Origin: JBFWVD01 sp050246915
GTDB taxonomy: Bacteria; Actinomycetota; Acidimicrobiia; Acidimicrobiales; Ilumatobacteraceae
Reading direction: 5' to 3'
DNA: 64,000 nucleotides
Assembly (NCBI GenBank): GCA_050246915.1
Contig: JBFWVD010000017.1
Location: 1 to 64,000, forward strand
Of the stretch, positions 58,135-64,000 are shown one piece after another. Positions within the stretch are counted from its first letter, which is position 1, and every line of letters starts with the position of its first letter. Made by a program: the position numbers and the translations under genes. Below the pieces are notes generated by a model, which made no database searches, had not been told where the DNA came from, and worked only from the letters and a program-made list of their open reading frames with translations.

Positions 58135-59045
58135 ACGCGCTCCACCTTCGCTGAACCGAACAGGCCGTTCGGTCTCACCAGCAACACCGCCAGGATCACG
58201 ATCACCGCGGTGAGGAGCTTGAGGTCCGATCCGACCCACCCGATGTAGCCCGACGCCAACGACTCGACCAGTCCGACGATGAGTCCGCCGACCACCGCAC
58301 CGACCGGCGAATCGAAGCCACCCAAGGTCGCGGCGGCCGATGCATAGATGAGGATGCCGAACATCATCTGCGGGGTGAGCAGCACGCTCGGGGCGATGAG
58401 GCAACCGGCGAGAGCACCGAGCGCACCGGAGAGCCCCCAGGATGCCATGAGGGTGCGGCTCACCTTGATGCCGGCCAATCGAGCGGACTCGGAGTTGATG
58501 GCCACGGCCCGCATGGCCAGACCGAACCGCGTCTTCTGGAACACGGCCCACAGCAGCACGACCAAGGCCGCCAGGGCCAAGATCACGCCGATCTGCCTGT
58601 AGAACACGTGCGCGCCACCGATGGTGACAAAGTCGTCGCGCTGGTCGAGTGGCTTGGAGCCGTCGTTGGGGAAGGGCGTGGGGAACGCGCGCGTCAACGT
58701 CGGATCCCAGAACACCTGGGTCAGCGCGTTGAGCGCGGTGAACAAGCCGAGCGCCACGATCACGACGGCCAGCTCGCTCTGTTTGGCGATGGGTCGAACG
58801 AGCGCACGTTCGACCCCGGCCCCGAGCAAGAAGGCGAACGTCATGGCGATGGCGATGGCGATCACGACTGGGAAGCCTTTGTCGGCGAACACCCACGCCA
58901 CGTAGGTGCTCATCAGCGCCATCTCACCTTGCGCGAAGTTGAGATGGCCGGTGCCGCGGTACACCACGACGAGCGCGAGAGCGACGAGGGCGTACACCGA
59001 TCCGTTGTTGAGGCCGTCGAACGTTCGTTGCAGGAACAGTTCCAT
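58131..59045 (-). CDS. livH: Branched-chain amino acid ABC transporter permease LivH
   Basis: A 304-residue LivH-type permease: FDGLNNGSVYALVALALVVVYRGTGHLNFAQGEMALMSTY in pieces at the N-terminus, the docking loop RFGLAMRAVAINSESARLAGIKVSRT, and GGFDSPVGAVVGGLIVGLVESL near the end. Seven to eight membrane helices are expected. It is preceded by livF (8-bp gap) and followed by livM (4-bp overlap), so it is part of one operon with order livG-livF-livH-livM-binding protein. Confidence 0.94.
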   Translation of the reverse strand: MELFLQRTFDGLNNGSVYALVALALVVVYRGTGHLNFAQGEMALMSTYVAWVFADKGFPVVIAIAIAMTFAFLLGAGVERALVRPIAKQSELAVVIVALGLFTALNALTQVFWDPTLTRAFPTPFPNDGSKPLDQRDDFVTIGGAHVFYRQIGVILALAALVVLLWAVFQKTRFGLAMRAVAINSESARLAGIKVSRTLMASWGLSGALGALAGCLIAPSVLLTPQMMFGILIYASAAATLGGFDSPVGAVVGGLIVGLVESLASGYIGWVGSDLKLLTAVIVILAVLLVRPNGLFGSAKVERV

Positions 59046-59053
59046 CGATGCTC

Positions 59054-59761
59054 CTAGAAGCCCAGATAGGCACGACGCACCGCGTCGTCCGATTGGAGTT
59101 GGGCTGCGGTTCCACTGGCCACGATGCGGCCCGTCTCGAGCACGTAGCCGCGATCAGCGACGGTGAGCGCCAAGTTGGCGTTCTGTTCGACGATGAGCAT
59201 CGCGGTACCCATATCGGCATTGAGACGGCCGAGGATGCGGAACAGCTCGGCGGTGATGATCGGAGCGAGGCCCATCGAGGGCTCATCGCACAGCAGGAGC
59301 TTGGGGCGGCTCATCATCGCTCGGGCGATGGCCAGCATCTGCTGCTCACCGCCAGACAGCGATCCGGCTTGTTGACGTCGGCGCTCGGCGAGGCGCGGGA
59401 ACGTGGAGAACCAACGATCCTTGTCCTCACCGATCTCGGCATCACGACGGGTGATGGCGCCGACGTCGAGGTTCTCCTCGACGGTCAACTCGGCGAAGGT
59501 GCCTCGACCTTGGGGCACATGGGCGATGCCGTGTCGAACGACCTTGTCGGCCGACGCCTTGGCCAACGAGACACCGTCGAACTCGACCTGACCGCGCCAT
59601 GAGATCATGCCGCTCACCGCGCGCATGGTCGTGGTCTTGCCCGCACCGTTCGCCCCGAGGATCACCACGATCTCGCTTGCCCCCACCTCGAACGACATGC
59701 CTTCGAGCACCTGCACCGGCCCGTAACCGGCATGCAGGTCTGTGACGCGCAGCATGCTCAT
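59054..59761 (-). CDS. livF: Branched-chain amino acid ABC transporter ATPase LivF
   Basis: A 235-residue ATPase: Walker A GANGAGKTTTM, LivF-type Q-loop IAHVPQGRGTFAELTVEENL, signature GSLSGGEQQMLAIARAM, Walker B LLLCDEPSMGLAP and H-loop IVEQNANLALTVAD. The VPQGRGTF and PSMGLAP variants distinguish it from LivG. It overlaps livG by 4 bp (ATGA). Together LivG and LivF power the importer. Confidence 0.95.
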   Translation of the reverse strand: MSMLRVTDLHAGYGPVQVLEGMSFEVGASEIVVILGANGAGKTTTMRAVSGMISWRGQVEFDGVSLAKASADKVVRHGIAHVPQGRGTFAELTVEENLDVGAITRRDAEIGEDKDRWFSTFPRLAERRRQQAGSLSGGEQQMLAIARAMMSRPKLLLCDEPSMGLAPIITAELFRILGRLNADMGTAMLIVEQNANLALTVADRGYVLETGRIVASGTAAQLQSDDAVRRAYLGF

Positions 59762-60564
59762 GACAACGGCTCCTCATCCACGGGAGCAGTCGCCCCCGTG
59801 GCTACCGAGGTACCGAGGTAGGCGTCGATGACCCGCTGGTTGGATCGGACGTCGGCCGGCGCGCCCTCGGCGATCTTGCGACCGAACTCCATCACCACGA
59901 CCTTGTCGCTTATCCCCATCACCATGGACATGTGGTGCTCGACGAGCAGCACGGTGAGGCCGTAATCGAAACGGACCTTGGCGATCGTGTTGCCCAGCTC
60001 GTCGGTCTCGGAATGGGTGAGGCCCGCGGCGGGCTCGTCGAGCAACAGCAGCTTGGGGCGCGCCGCCAGTGCGCGGGCGAGTTCGACACGCTTGAGCGTT
60101 CCAAACGGAAGCCCGGCAGCGGGGCGATGGGCGTGTCGCTCGAGGTCCAGCGACACGAGGATCTCGAAGCACTCATCGGCGAGGCGTCGCTCACTGCGTC
60201 GAAGTCCCGGCGGTCGCAACGCACCGGACACGAACCCTCCACGGGCCCGGGCGTGGGCGCCGACCATCGTGTTCTCGAGCACGGTCATGGACGCGAACAA
60301 CGCCAGGTTCTGGAAGGTGCGCGCCACGCCGAGCTTGGCGATGCCATGCGGGGGCACCGCGAGGAGATCACGCCCATCGAAGGTGATCGACCCGCTGGTG
60401 GGTTGGTAGATCCGGCTGGCGACGTTGAACATCGTCGTCTTGCCCGCGCCATTGGGGCCGATGAGCCCACAGATCTGACCCTCATCGATCGTGAAGCTCA
60501 ACGAATCGAGCGCGACGATGCCACCGAACTGCACGCTCACTTCGCGCACGTCGAGAAGGCTCAT
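59758..60564 (-). CDS. livG: Branched-chain amino acid ABC transporter ATPase LivG
   Basis: A 268-residue ATPase: Walker A GPNGAGKTTMFNV, Q-loop VARTFQNLALFASMTVLENTMVG, signature LPFGTLKRVELARAL, Walker B LLLLDEPAAGLTHSE and H-loop VLLVEHHMSMVM. ARTFQN and the long insertion between the Q-loop and the signature are LivG-typical. It is the first gene of the five-gene transporter operon, transcribed away from the Ppx/GppA gene. The promoter must lie within 60565-60656; no convincing -10/-35 pair was found there. Confidence 0.95.
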   Translation of the reverse strand: MSLLDVREVSVQFGGIVALDSLSFTIDEGQICGLIGPNGAGKTTMFNVASRIYQPTSGSITFDGRDLLAVPPHGIAKLGVARTFQNLALFASMTVLENTMVGAHARARGGFVSGALRPPGLRRSERRLADECFEILVSLDLERHAHRPAAGLPFGTLKRVELARALAARPKLLLLDEPAAGLTHSETDELGNTIAKVRFDYGLTVLLVEHHMSMVMGISDKVVVMEFGRKIAEGAPADVRSNQRVIDAYLGTSVATGATAPVDEEPLS

Positions 60565-60656
60565 CGGCTCTGTTCTCTCTTCCCCCTCAGGATGGGCAGG
60601 AACGTATCAGCCATGCCCGGTGGGCAGTGACGCCGGGGAGCCGCAACAATGGGGCG

Positions 60657-60818
60657 GTGGATCTCGAACCGCCGCAGTCCCGATCACCGCTCGCCACCGA
60701 CGCCGGCGACGACCCCGAGACACTCGCTGTCAGCGAACCGACCCGCGGCCGGTTGCCGTGGTGGCGCAGTGATCTGGTCGAGCTCGGCCAGCTCCTCGCC
60801 AAGGTCGAGGCCGTCTGA
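60657..60818 (+). CDS. Small protein upstream of Ppx/GppA (uncertain)
   Basis: A 53-residue open frame beginning VDLEPPQSRSPLATDAGDDP and ending WWRSDLVELGQLLAKVEAV. Its stop overlaps the ppx start (TGATG), suggesting translational coupling. GTG 60657 has AACAAT 6 nt upstream. The N-terminal half looks disordered and acidic, and the C-terminal 20 residues form an amphipathic helix. No family recognised. Evidence is the tight junction and promoter-like spacing only. Confidence 0.45.
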   Translation: MDLEPPQSRSPLATDAGDDPETLAVSEPTRGRLPWWRSDLVELGQLLAKVEAV

Positions 60819-62359
60819 TGTCCGAGACCCTCGCCGCCGTCGATGTCGGCACCAACTCCTTGCACCTCGTGGTCGCCCGCGTGACCGGCGAGAACACCTT
60901 CGAGGTCATCGCCCGCGAGCGCGAGATGGTTCGACTCGGCTCGGGATCCGGCGATATGAAGATGTTGTCCCCCGATGCCATCGATCGAGCCGTGGCCGCG
61001 CTGAGCCGCTTTCGTCAGATCGCCGGCATCACCGATGCACCGATGCGCGCCGTGGCCACCAGCGCGACGCGCGAAGCGGAGAACGCCGGGGAGTTCATCC
61101 GGCGGGCACACGACGAAGCGGGCGTCGACATCGAGGTGATCTCGGGCGTCGAAGAGGCCCGGCTCATCCATCTCGGCGTCCTCCAAGCGATGCCCGTGTT
61201 CGACAAGCGACTCTTGCTGTGCGACATCGGCGGTGGTTCGACCGAGTTGCTCATCGGTGAGCGCGGTGAAGTGGTGTCGGCTCGCAGCTTCAAGGTCGGC
61301 GCAGTCCGTCTCGGCAATCGCTTCTTCCCGACCGACAACGACCATCCGAGCGCGGTGAGTGCCTGTCGTGATTTCGTGCGCTCCTCCATCAGCCCGATGG
61401 TGCGCGAGGTCGAGCACCACGGCTTCGACATCGCCATCGGCTCATCGGGCACGATCGAGCAGCTGGCGATCCTGAGCCATCTGCTGCATGGCGGTGATCC
61501 CCTACGCACCTATGCCAACCAGACGTTCACACGATCGCAGCTCGATGTAGTGGTGGCCCGGTTGATCAAGGCAGGCTCGGTGTCGCAGCGACGCAAGCTG
61601 GCCGGGCTGGAGGCGCAGCGCGCCGACATCATCCTCGCCGGGGCGATCATCTTGGAGCAGGTGTTCCACGAGCTCGACATCGACGAGATGTCGGTCAGTG
61701 ACTTCGCACTGCGCGAAGGGGTGTTGCTCGACACGCTGCAACGCACGCGTGGCGGAACCATGCACCACCTCGGGGAGATCTCCAAGCGGAGCGTCCTCGC
61801 GCTCGCCGCGGCGTGCGACACCGAACGCGAACACAGCCAGCACGTTGCCGCGCTCGCTGTGAAGCTGTTCGACGAGACGGCTCGGTGGCATGGGCTCGAC
61901 GAAGGTTGCCGCGAGTATTTGGAGGCAGGTGCACTGCTGGCCAACGTCGGACTGTTCATCAGCCACAGCCGCCATCATCTGCACAGCTACTACGTGATCA
62001 GGAACTCGGAGCGACTTGTCGGGTTCACCGACGGCGAGGTCGAGATCATCGCCCTCGTGGCTCGCTATCACCGCAAGAGCGCACCGAAGCTGTCACACGC
62101 GGAGTTCGCCGCGCTTCCCGAAGCCGATCAAGCAGTGGTGCGCACCTTGGCCGGGTTGTTGCGCGTTGCCATCGGGCTCGATCGCCGTCAAGAGCAACGA
62201 GTCGTGGACCTCACCGCCTCCGAGCGCGACGACGCGCTGGTCATCACCGCGTTGGCTCGTCCTGACGCCGAGATCGACCTCGAGCTCTACGCCGCCAACG
62301 AACGACGCACGCTCTTGCACGAAGTGCTCGGCCGACCCGTGCACATCGTCGCCGGCTGA
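60818..62359 (+). CDS. Ppx/GppA-family exopolyphosphatase/pppGpp phosphatase
   Basis: A 513-residue protein. The ASKHA phosphatase module (about 1-300) has AAVDVGTNSLHLVVARV (phosphate 1 loop), RAVATSATREAEN, ISGVEEARLIHLGV, LLLCDIGGGSTELLIG (phosphate 2 loop) and IAIGSSGTIEQLA. The C-terminal HD-like domain (about 320-510) has TEREHSQHVAALAVKLFDETARWHGL and FISHSRHHLHSYYVIRNSE. Size and domain pattern match bacterial Ppx/GppA, which hydrolyse polyphosphate or pppGpp; which of the two cannot be decided. It follows the small frame 60657-60818. Confidence 0.93.
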   Translation: MSETLAAVDVGTNSLHLVVARVTGENTFEVIAREREMVRLGSGSGDMKMLSPDAIDRAVAALSRFRQIAGITDAPMRAVATSATREAENAGEFIRRAHDEAGVDIEVISGVEEARLIHLGVLQAMPVFDKRLLLCDIGGGSTELLIGERGEVVSARSFKVGAVRLGNRFFPTDNDHPSAVSACRDFVRSSISPMVREVEHHGFDIAIGSSGTIEQLAILSHLLHGGDPLRTYANQTFTRSQLDVVVARLIKAGSVSQRRKLAGLEAQRADIILAGAIILEQVFHELDIDEMSVSDFALREGVLLDTLQRTRGGTMHHLGEISKRSVLALAAACDTEREHSQHVAALAVKLFDETARWHGLDEGCREYLEAGALLANVGLFISHSRHHLHSYYVIRNSERLVGFTDGEVEIIALVARYHRKSAPKLSHAEFAALPEADQAVVRTLAGLLRVAIGLDRRQEQRVVDLTASERDDALVITALARPDAEIDLELYAANERRTLLHEVLGRPVHIVAG

Positions 62360-62363
62360 CACC

Positions 62364-62430
62364 CGCCCGCACCCGCTCGCGCTGGGTGCCCGCCGCCCGC
62401 ACCCGCTCGCGCTGGGTGCCCGCCGCCCGC
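62364..62430. repeat. GC-rich 30-bp tandem repeat
   Basis: Two identical 30-bp units (62371-62400 and 62401-62430, each starting ACCCGCTCGCGCTGGGTGCC) with a partial third unit before them (62364-62370) lie between the ppx stop and the first 47-bp palindromic element. Confidence 0.9.
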
Positions 62431-62446
62431 CGCCCGAGCCAGCACA

Positions 62447-62493
62447 AAGCTGGTGCACTTTTGCACCACATTCGTGAAAAAGTGCACCAGCTT
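62447..62493. repeat. 47-bp palindromic element, copy A (3' side of the DUF559 gene)
   Basis: Perfect 16-bp inverted arms, AAGCTGGTGCACTTTT (62447-62462) and AAAAGTGCACCAGCTT (62478-62493), enclose GCACCACATTCGTGA. It ends 4 bp from the stop codon of the DUF559 gene. A second copy, about 42 of 47 positions identical and in the same orientation, lies upstream of the same gene at 63516-63562. It could also serve as that gene's terminator. Confidence 0.9.
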
Positions 62494-62497
62494 CTCG

Positions 62498-63436
62498 TCA
62501 CGAAGCGTTGCGGAGCCCCAACTCGCGCCGTCGGGCGGCGAGGTTTCGCTGGGTCGAACGCATGCACCACATACCTCGAAAGCGAAGCTGACCGTCGCTG
62601 AACCGCACCGGCGCCCATCCCAACTCGGTCAGCAGGTTCTGGCGCGTGCGATCGCGATCGAACGCGCGACGCGTCGTATGCGCACCGAACCCATCGCTCT
62701 CGAGATACATGCGCTCGGCGGGGAATGCGAAGTCGAGCTCGGCGACGATCTCACTTCCGATCATCACCAGATGGTGATGCACGACCTCTAGCCCGGCCCG
62801 CTCGAGCAGTCGCGCCGTGATCACCTCGAGGTTGCTGTCGGCGATGGATCGACCGAGTGCTCTGCGTTGCAGCATCGCTCGTGCTCCTGCCGACCCAGGC
62901 CGACCCTGACGGGCGATCTCGTCGATGGTGTCCTCGATCTCCTCGATGGTCACGAGCTTCCGAGTGAGCCACGACTCGAGGACGCGGTCAACGGTGGCCG
63001 GCCACAGACAGCCAGCGATGTCAACGAGTGTTCGAGCCGGCGACGTGACAACCAGTCCCGCATGAGTGCGGAGATGATGATCGCGAAGATCCGTGCTGCG
63101 GTGCACGACGAGGCCGTCGATGCGATGGACGCGCTGACGCGGCACGGTCACCTCGAGCGAATCGACCTCGATTCCCGGAACGGTCCAGACCGCCATGCCC
63201 GAGCGATGTGACAAGGCACTGCCCTCGCCGACCGCCATGAGCGCCGCTCCGTAGCGCTGCAATCGTGGCGGTGCCGCACCACTCACACGCCACACGCCTC
63301 GGTGCAGCGCGGTGACGAAGCCGGAACGAACGAGGGCGTCGACCTGGCGCCGTGAGATCCCTGCGCGGGTGAAGTCCGCTGAGGTGAGGAGTCCATGTTG
63401 TGTGGCCGCCACGCGGGCCAAGGGTGAGAAGTCCAT
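62498..63436 (-). CDS. AbiEi-like wHTH plus DUF559 (Vsr-like) nuclease protein
   Basis: A 312-residue protein. Residues about 5-85 resemble the AbiEi-type antitoxin winged helix: VAATQHGLLTSADFTRAGISRRQVDALVRSG, then LHRGVWRVSG. The middle part has the GSALSHRSGMAVW and VTVPRQRVHRIDGLVVHRS segments usual in these fusions. The C-terminal domain (about 225-305) is DUF559, related to Vsr and very-short-patch endonucleases, with VAELDFAFPAERMYLESDGFGAH supplying the acidic residues. ATG 63436 is chosen; the frame is open far upstream through low-complexity GC repeats. The gene is bracketed by two 47-bp palindromic elements, suggesting a mobile or repeat-processing role (inference). Confidence 0.82.
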   Translation of the reverse strand: MDFSPLARVAATQHGLLTSADFTRAGISRRQVDALVRSGFVTALHRGVWRVSGAAPPRLQRYGAALMAVGEGSALSHRSGMAVWTVPGIEVDSLEVTVPRQRVHRIDGLVVHRSTDLRDHHLRTHAGLVVTSPARTLVDIAGCLWPATVDRVLESWLTRKLVTIEEIEDTIDEIARQGRPGSAGARAMLQRRALGRSIADSNLEVITARLLERAGLEVVHHHLVMIGSEIVAELDFAFPAERMYLESDGFGAHTTRRAFDRDRTRQNLLTELGWAPVRFSDGQLRFRGMWCMRSTQRNLAARRRELGLRNAS

Positions 63437-63515
63437 CACGGAAGCATGACGACCGGGTGTGATGCATAACCTCCGCCCGGCTTCTCGCATGTCCCAGATG
63501 CCGCAACGACGGCGA

Positions 63516-63562
63516 AAGCTGGTGCACTTTCGCACCACATACGTGCAGAAGTGCACCAGGTT
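63516..63562. repeat. 47-bp palindromic element, copy B (5' side of the DUF559 gene)
   Basis: Imperfect arms AAGCTGGTGCACTTTC (from 63516) and GAAGTGCACCAGGTT (to 63562) enclose GCACCACATACGTGCA. It lies 80 bp upstream of the DUF559 start and has the same length and orientation as copy A. Confidence 0.88.
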
Positions 63563-63590
63563 CGTGCGGGCCGGGCGGTCGGCCGAGCGG

Positions 63591-63793
63591 GTGGAGCCGG
63601 GGGCGGGCGGGCGGCCGGGCGCGTGGCGGGCGGGCGGCCGGGCGCGTGGCGGACGGGCGGGTGAGGCGGGCGGGCGGCCGGGCGCGTGGCGGACGGGCGG
63701 GAGGGGCAGGGCGGAGGGGCAGGGCGGCGGACGGGCGGGCGGGAGGGGCAGGACGGAGGGGCAGGGCGGCGGGCGGGCGGCGGGCGGGCAACG
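63591..63793. repeat. G-rich low-complexity tandem repeats
   Basis: About 200 bp of GGGCGGGC, GGCCGGGCGCGTGGCGG and GGGGCAGGGCGG units, the middle unit appearing three times between 63601 and 63692. The plus strand has many runs of three or more G and could form G-quadruplexes. The apparent open frames across it are composition artefacts. It fills most of the gene-free stretch 63437-63834 together with copy B. Confidence 0.85.
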
Positions 63794-63834
63794 GCTGGGT
63801 GGCAGGCCGCACGGCTCTCTAGGGTCAGCGAACG

Positions 63835-64000
63835 ATGCCGTCGCAGTTCGAGACCCACGATGATCAGATCGATCCCACCGAAAATGCCCGCGGACCGAGG
63901 GATCCCAACGCCCACCACGGCGGCCCCACAACAGCCCTCGCCGTCGCCGCCATCGAGCGCGCCGCCGGCCCCGAGATGCAGATCGCCCGCGTCACGGTCG
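63835..64000 (+). CDS. Partial thioesterase-family (hotdog, TesB-like) protein
   Basis: The frame from ATG 63835 is open to the window end (55 codons). It reads MPSQFETHDDQIDPTENARG, then RDPNAHHGGPTTALAVAAIERAA and MQIARVTV. The segment NARGPRDPNAHHGGPTTALA and the following helix match the start of actinobacterial thioesterase-superfamily (TesB-like acyl-CoA thioesterase) proteins, which usually read ARGPWDPxAQHGGAPAALLA. TAGGGT (63820-63825) lies 9 nt upstream as a probable -10 box. Truncated by the window edge. Confidence 0.75.
   Translation, partial: MPSQFETHDDQIDPTENARGPRDPNAHHGGPTTALAVAAIERAAGPEMQIARVTV

Noticed and set aside
57049..58896. 615-residue version of LivM
   Set aside because: The N-terminal part is antisense-like Arg/Gly-rich sequence over livH; the ATGA overlap at 58134/58131 defines the start.
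62364..62430. CRISPR array candidate
   Set aside because: The two 30-bp units are directly abutting with no spacers and no cas genes nearby.
63459..63863. Plus-strand Gly/Arg-rich frame of 134 residues across the G-rich repeats
   Set aside because: Pure low-complexity GC repeats with no start signal; a composition artefact.

Overview
This 64 kb window is a high-GC, densely coding actinobacterial chromosome segment, most likely from the class Acidimicrobiia (an Ilumatobacter-like lineage). The main reasons are: coenzyme F420 biosynthesis genes (fbiC, cofC) and an F420-type oxidoreductase; a WhiB regulator; the actinobacterial DnaE2/ImuA'/ImuB mutasome with CGAAC-N4-GTTCG LexA boxes; secreted proteins with LDTR-type and GYWLV-type repeats; and many TANNNT-N6-start (leaderless) promoters. 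The class assignment is an inference from gene content, not from a marker gene. No rRNA, tRNA, CRISPR array, prophage or recognisable insertion sequence was seen.

Layout. 1-2.3 kb: an ECF sigma factor operon (SnoaL-cupin protein, sigma factor, truncated downstream partner) and a TMEM175-type channel. 2.3-12.7 kb: a catabolic neighbourhood (SDR, luciferase-like F420 oxidoreductase, crotonase, two amidohydrolases, VOC protein, 4-hydroxyacetophenone-type Baeyer-Villiger monooxygenase, acyl-CoA ligase). 12.7-17.6 kb: two lipoproteins, a dienelactone-hydrolase-like protein and a DrrAB-type ABC exporter divergent from its TetR regulator across a clear palindromic operator. 17.6-20 kb: a large secreted LDTR/RCC1 repeat protein. 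20.1-25.1 kb: FMN riboswitch, ribE-ribBA-ribH, then fbiC; the riboflavin pathway supplies the ribitylaminouracil that FO synthase uses. 25-29.5 kb: two membrane proteins, a RadC-like protein and a PAS-PAS-PAS-GGDEF cyclase. 29.6-38.2 kb: SOS mutagenesis genes dnaE2, imuB and imuA', with a response regulator, an HPt protein and an amidohydrolase between them. 38.2-44 kb: B12-binding HTH regulator, Nfu-N protein, RNase HII, an unknown protein, cofC, PIG-L deacetylase and a histone-H1-like Lys/Ala/Pro repeat protein. 44-50.5 kb: DUF429 protein, polar amino acid ABC transporter, PIN-PhoH protein, methylglyoxal synthase, WhiB. 50.5-55.4 kb: HDOD protein, secreted propeller protein, Nudix hydrolase, and a two-gene unit pairing a chemoreceptor-tip-like helical protein with an ODP-type diiron protein. 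55.4-60.6 kb: complete branched-chain amino acid (Liv) ABC transporter. 60.6-64 kb: Ppx/GppA phosphatase, then an AbiEi/DUF559 nuclease gene bracketed by two copies of a 47-bp palindromic element and GC-rich tandem repeats, then a partial thioesterase.

The most unusual signals are: (i) a dispersed AT-rich 16-bp palindrome, GTCAAT-N4-ATTGAC, present three times exactly and again in near-exact form, sitting inside coding sequence and at a gene end; (ii) the DUF559 nuclease gene flanked by REP-like 47-bp elements; (iii) the chemoreceptor-tip/ODP gene pair; (iv) a RibBA whose GTP cyclohydrolase II half lacks the GRGIG catalytic segment; and (v) a uniform leaderless promoter architecture, including one in which the -10 box lies inside the dnaE2 LexA box.
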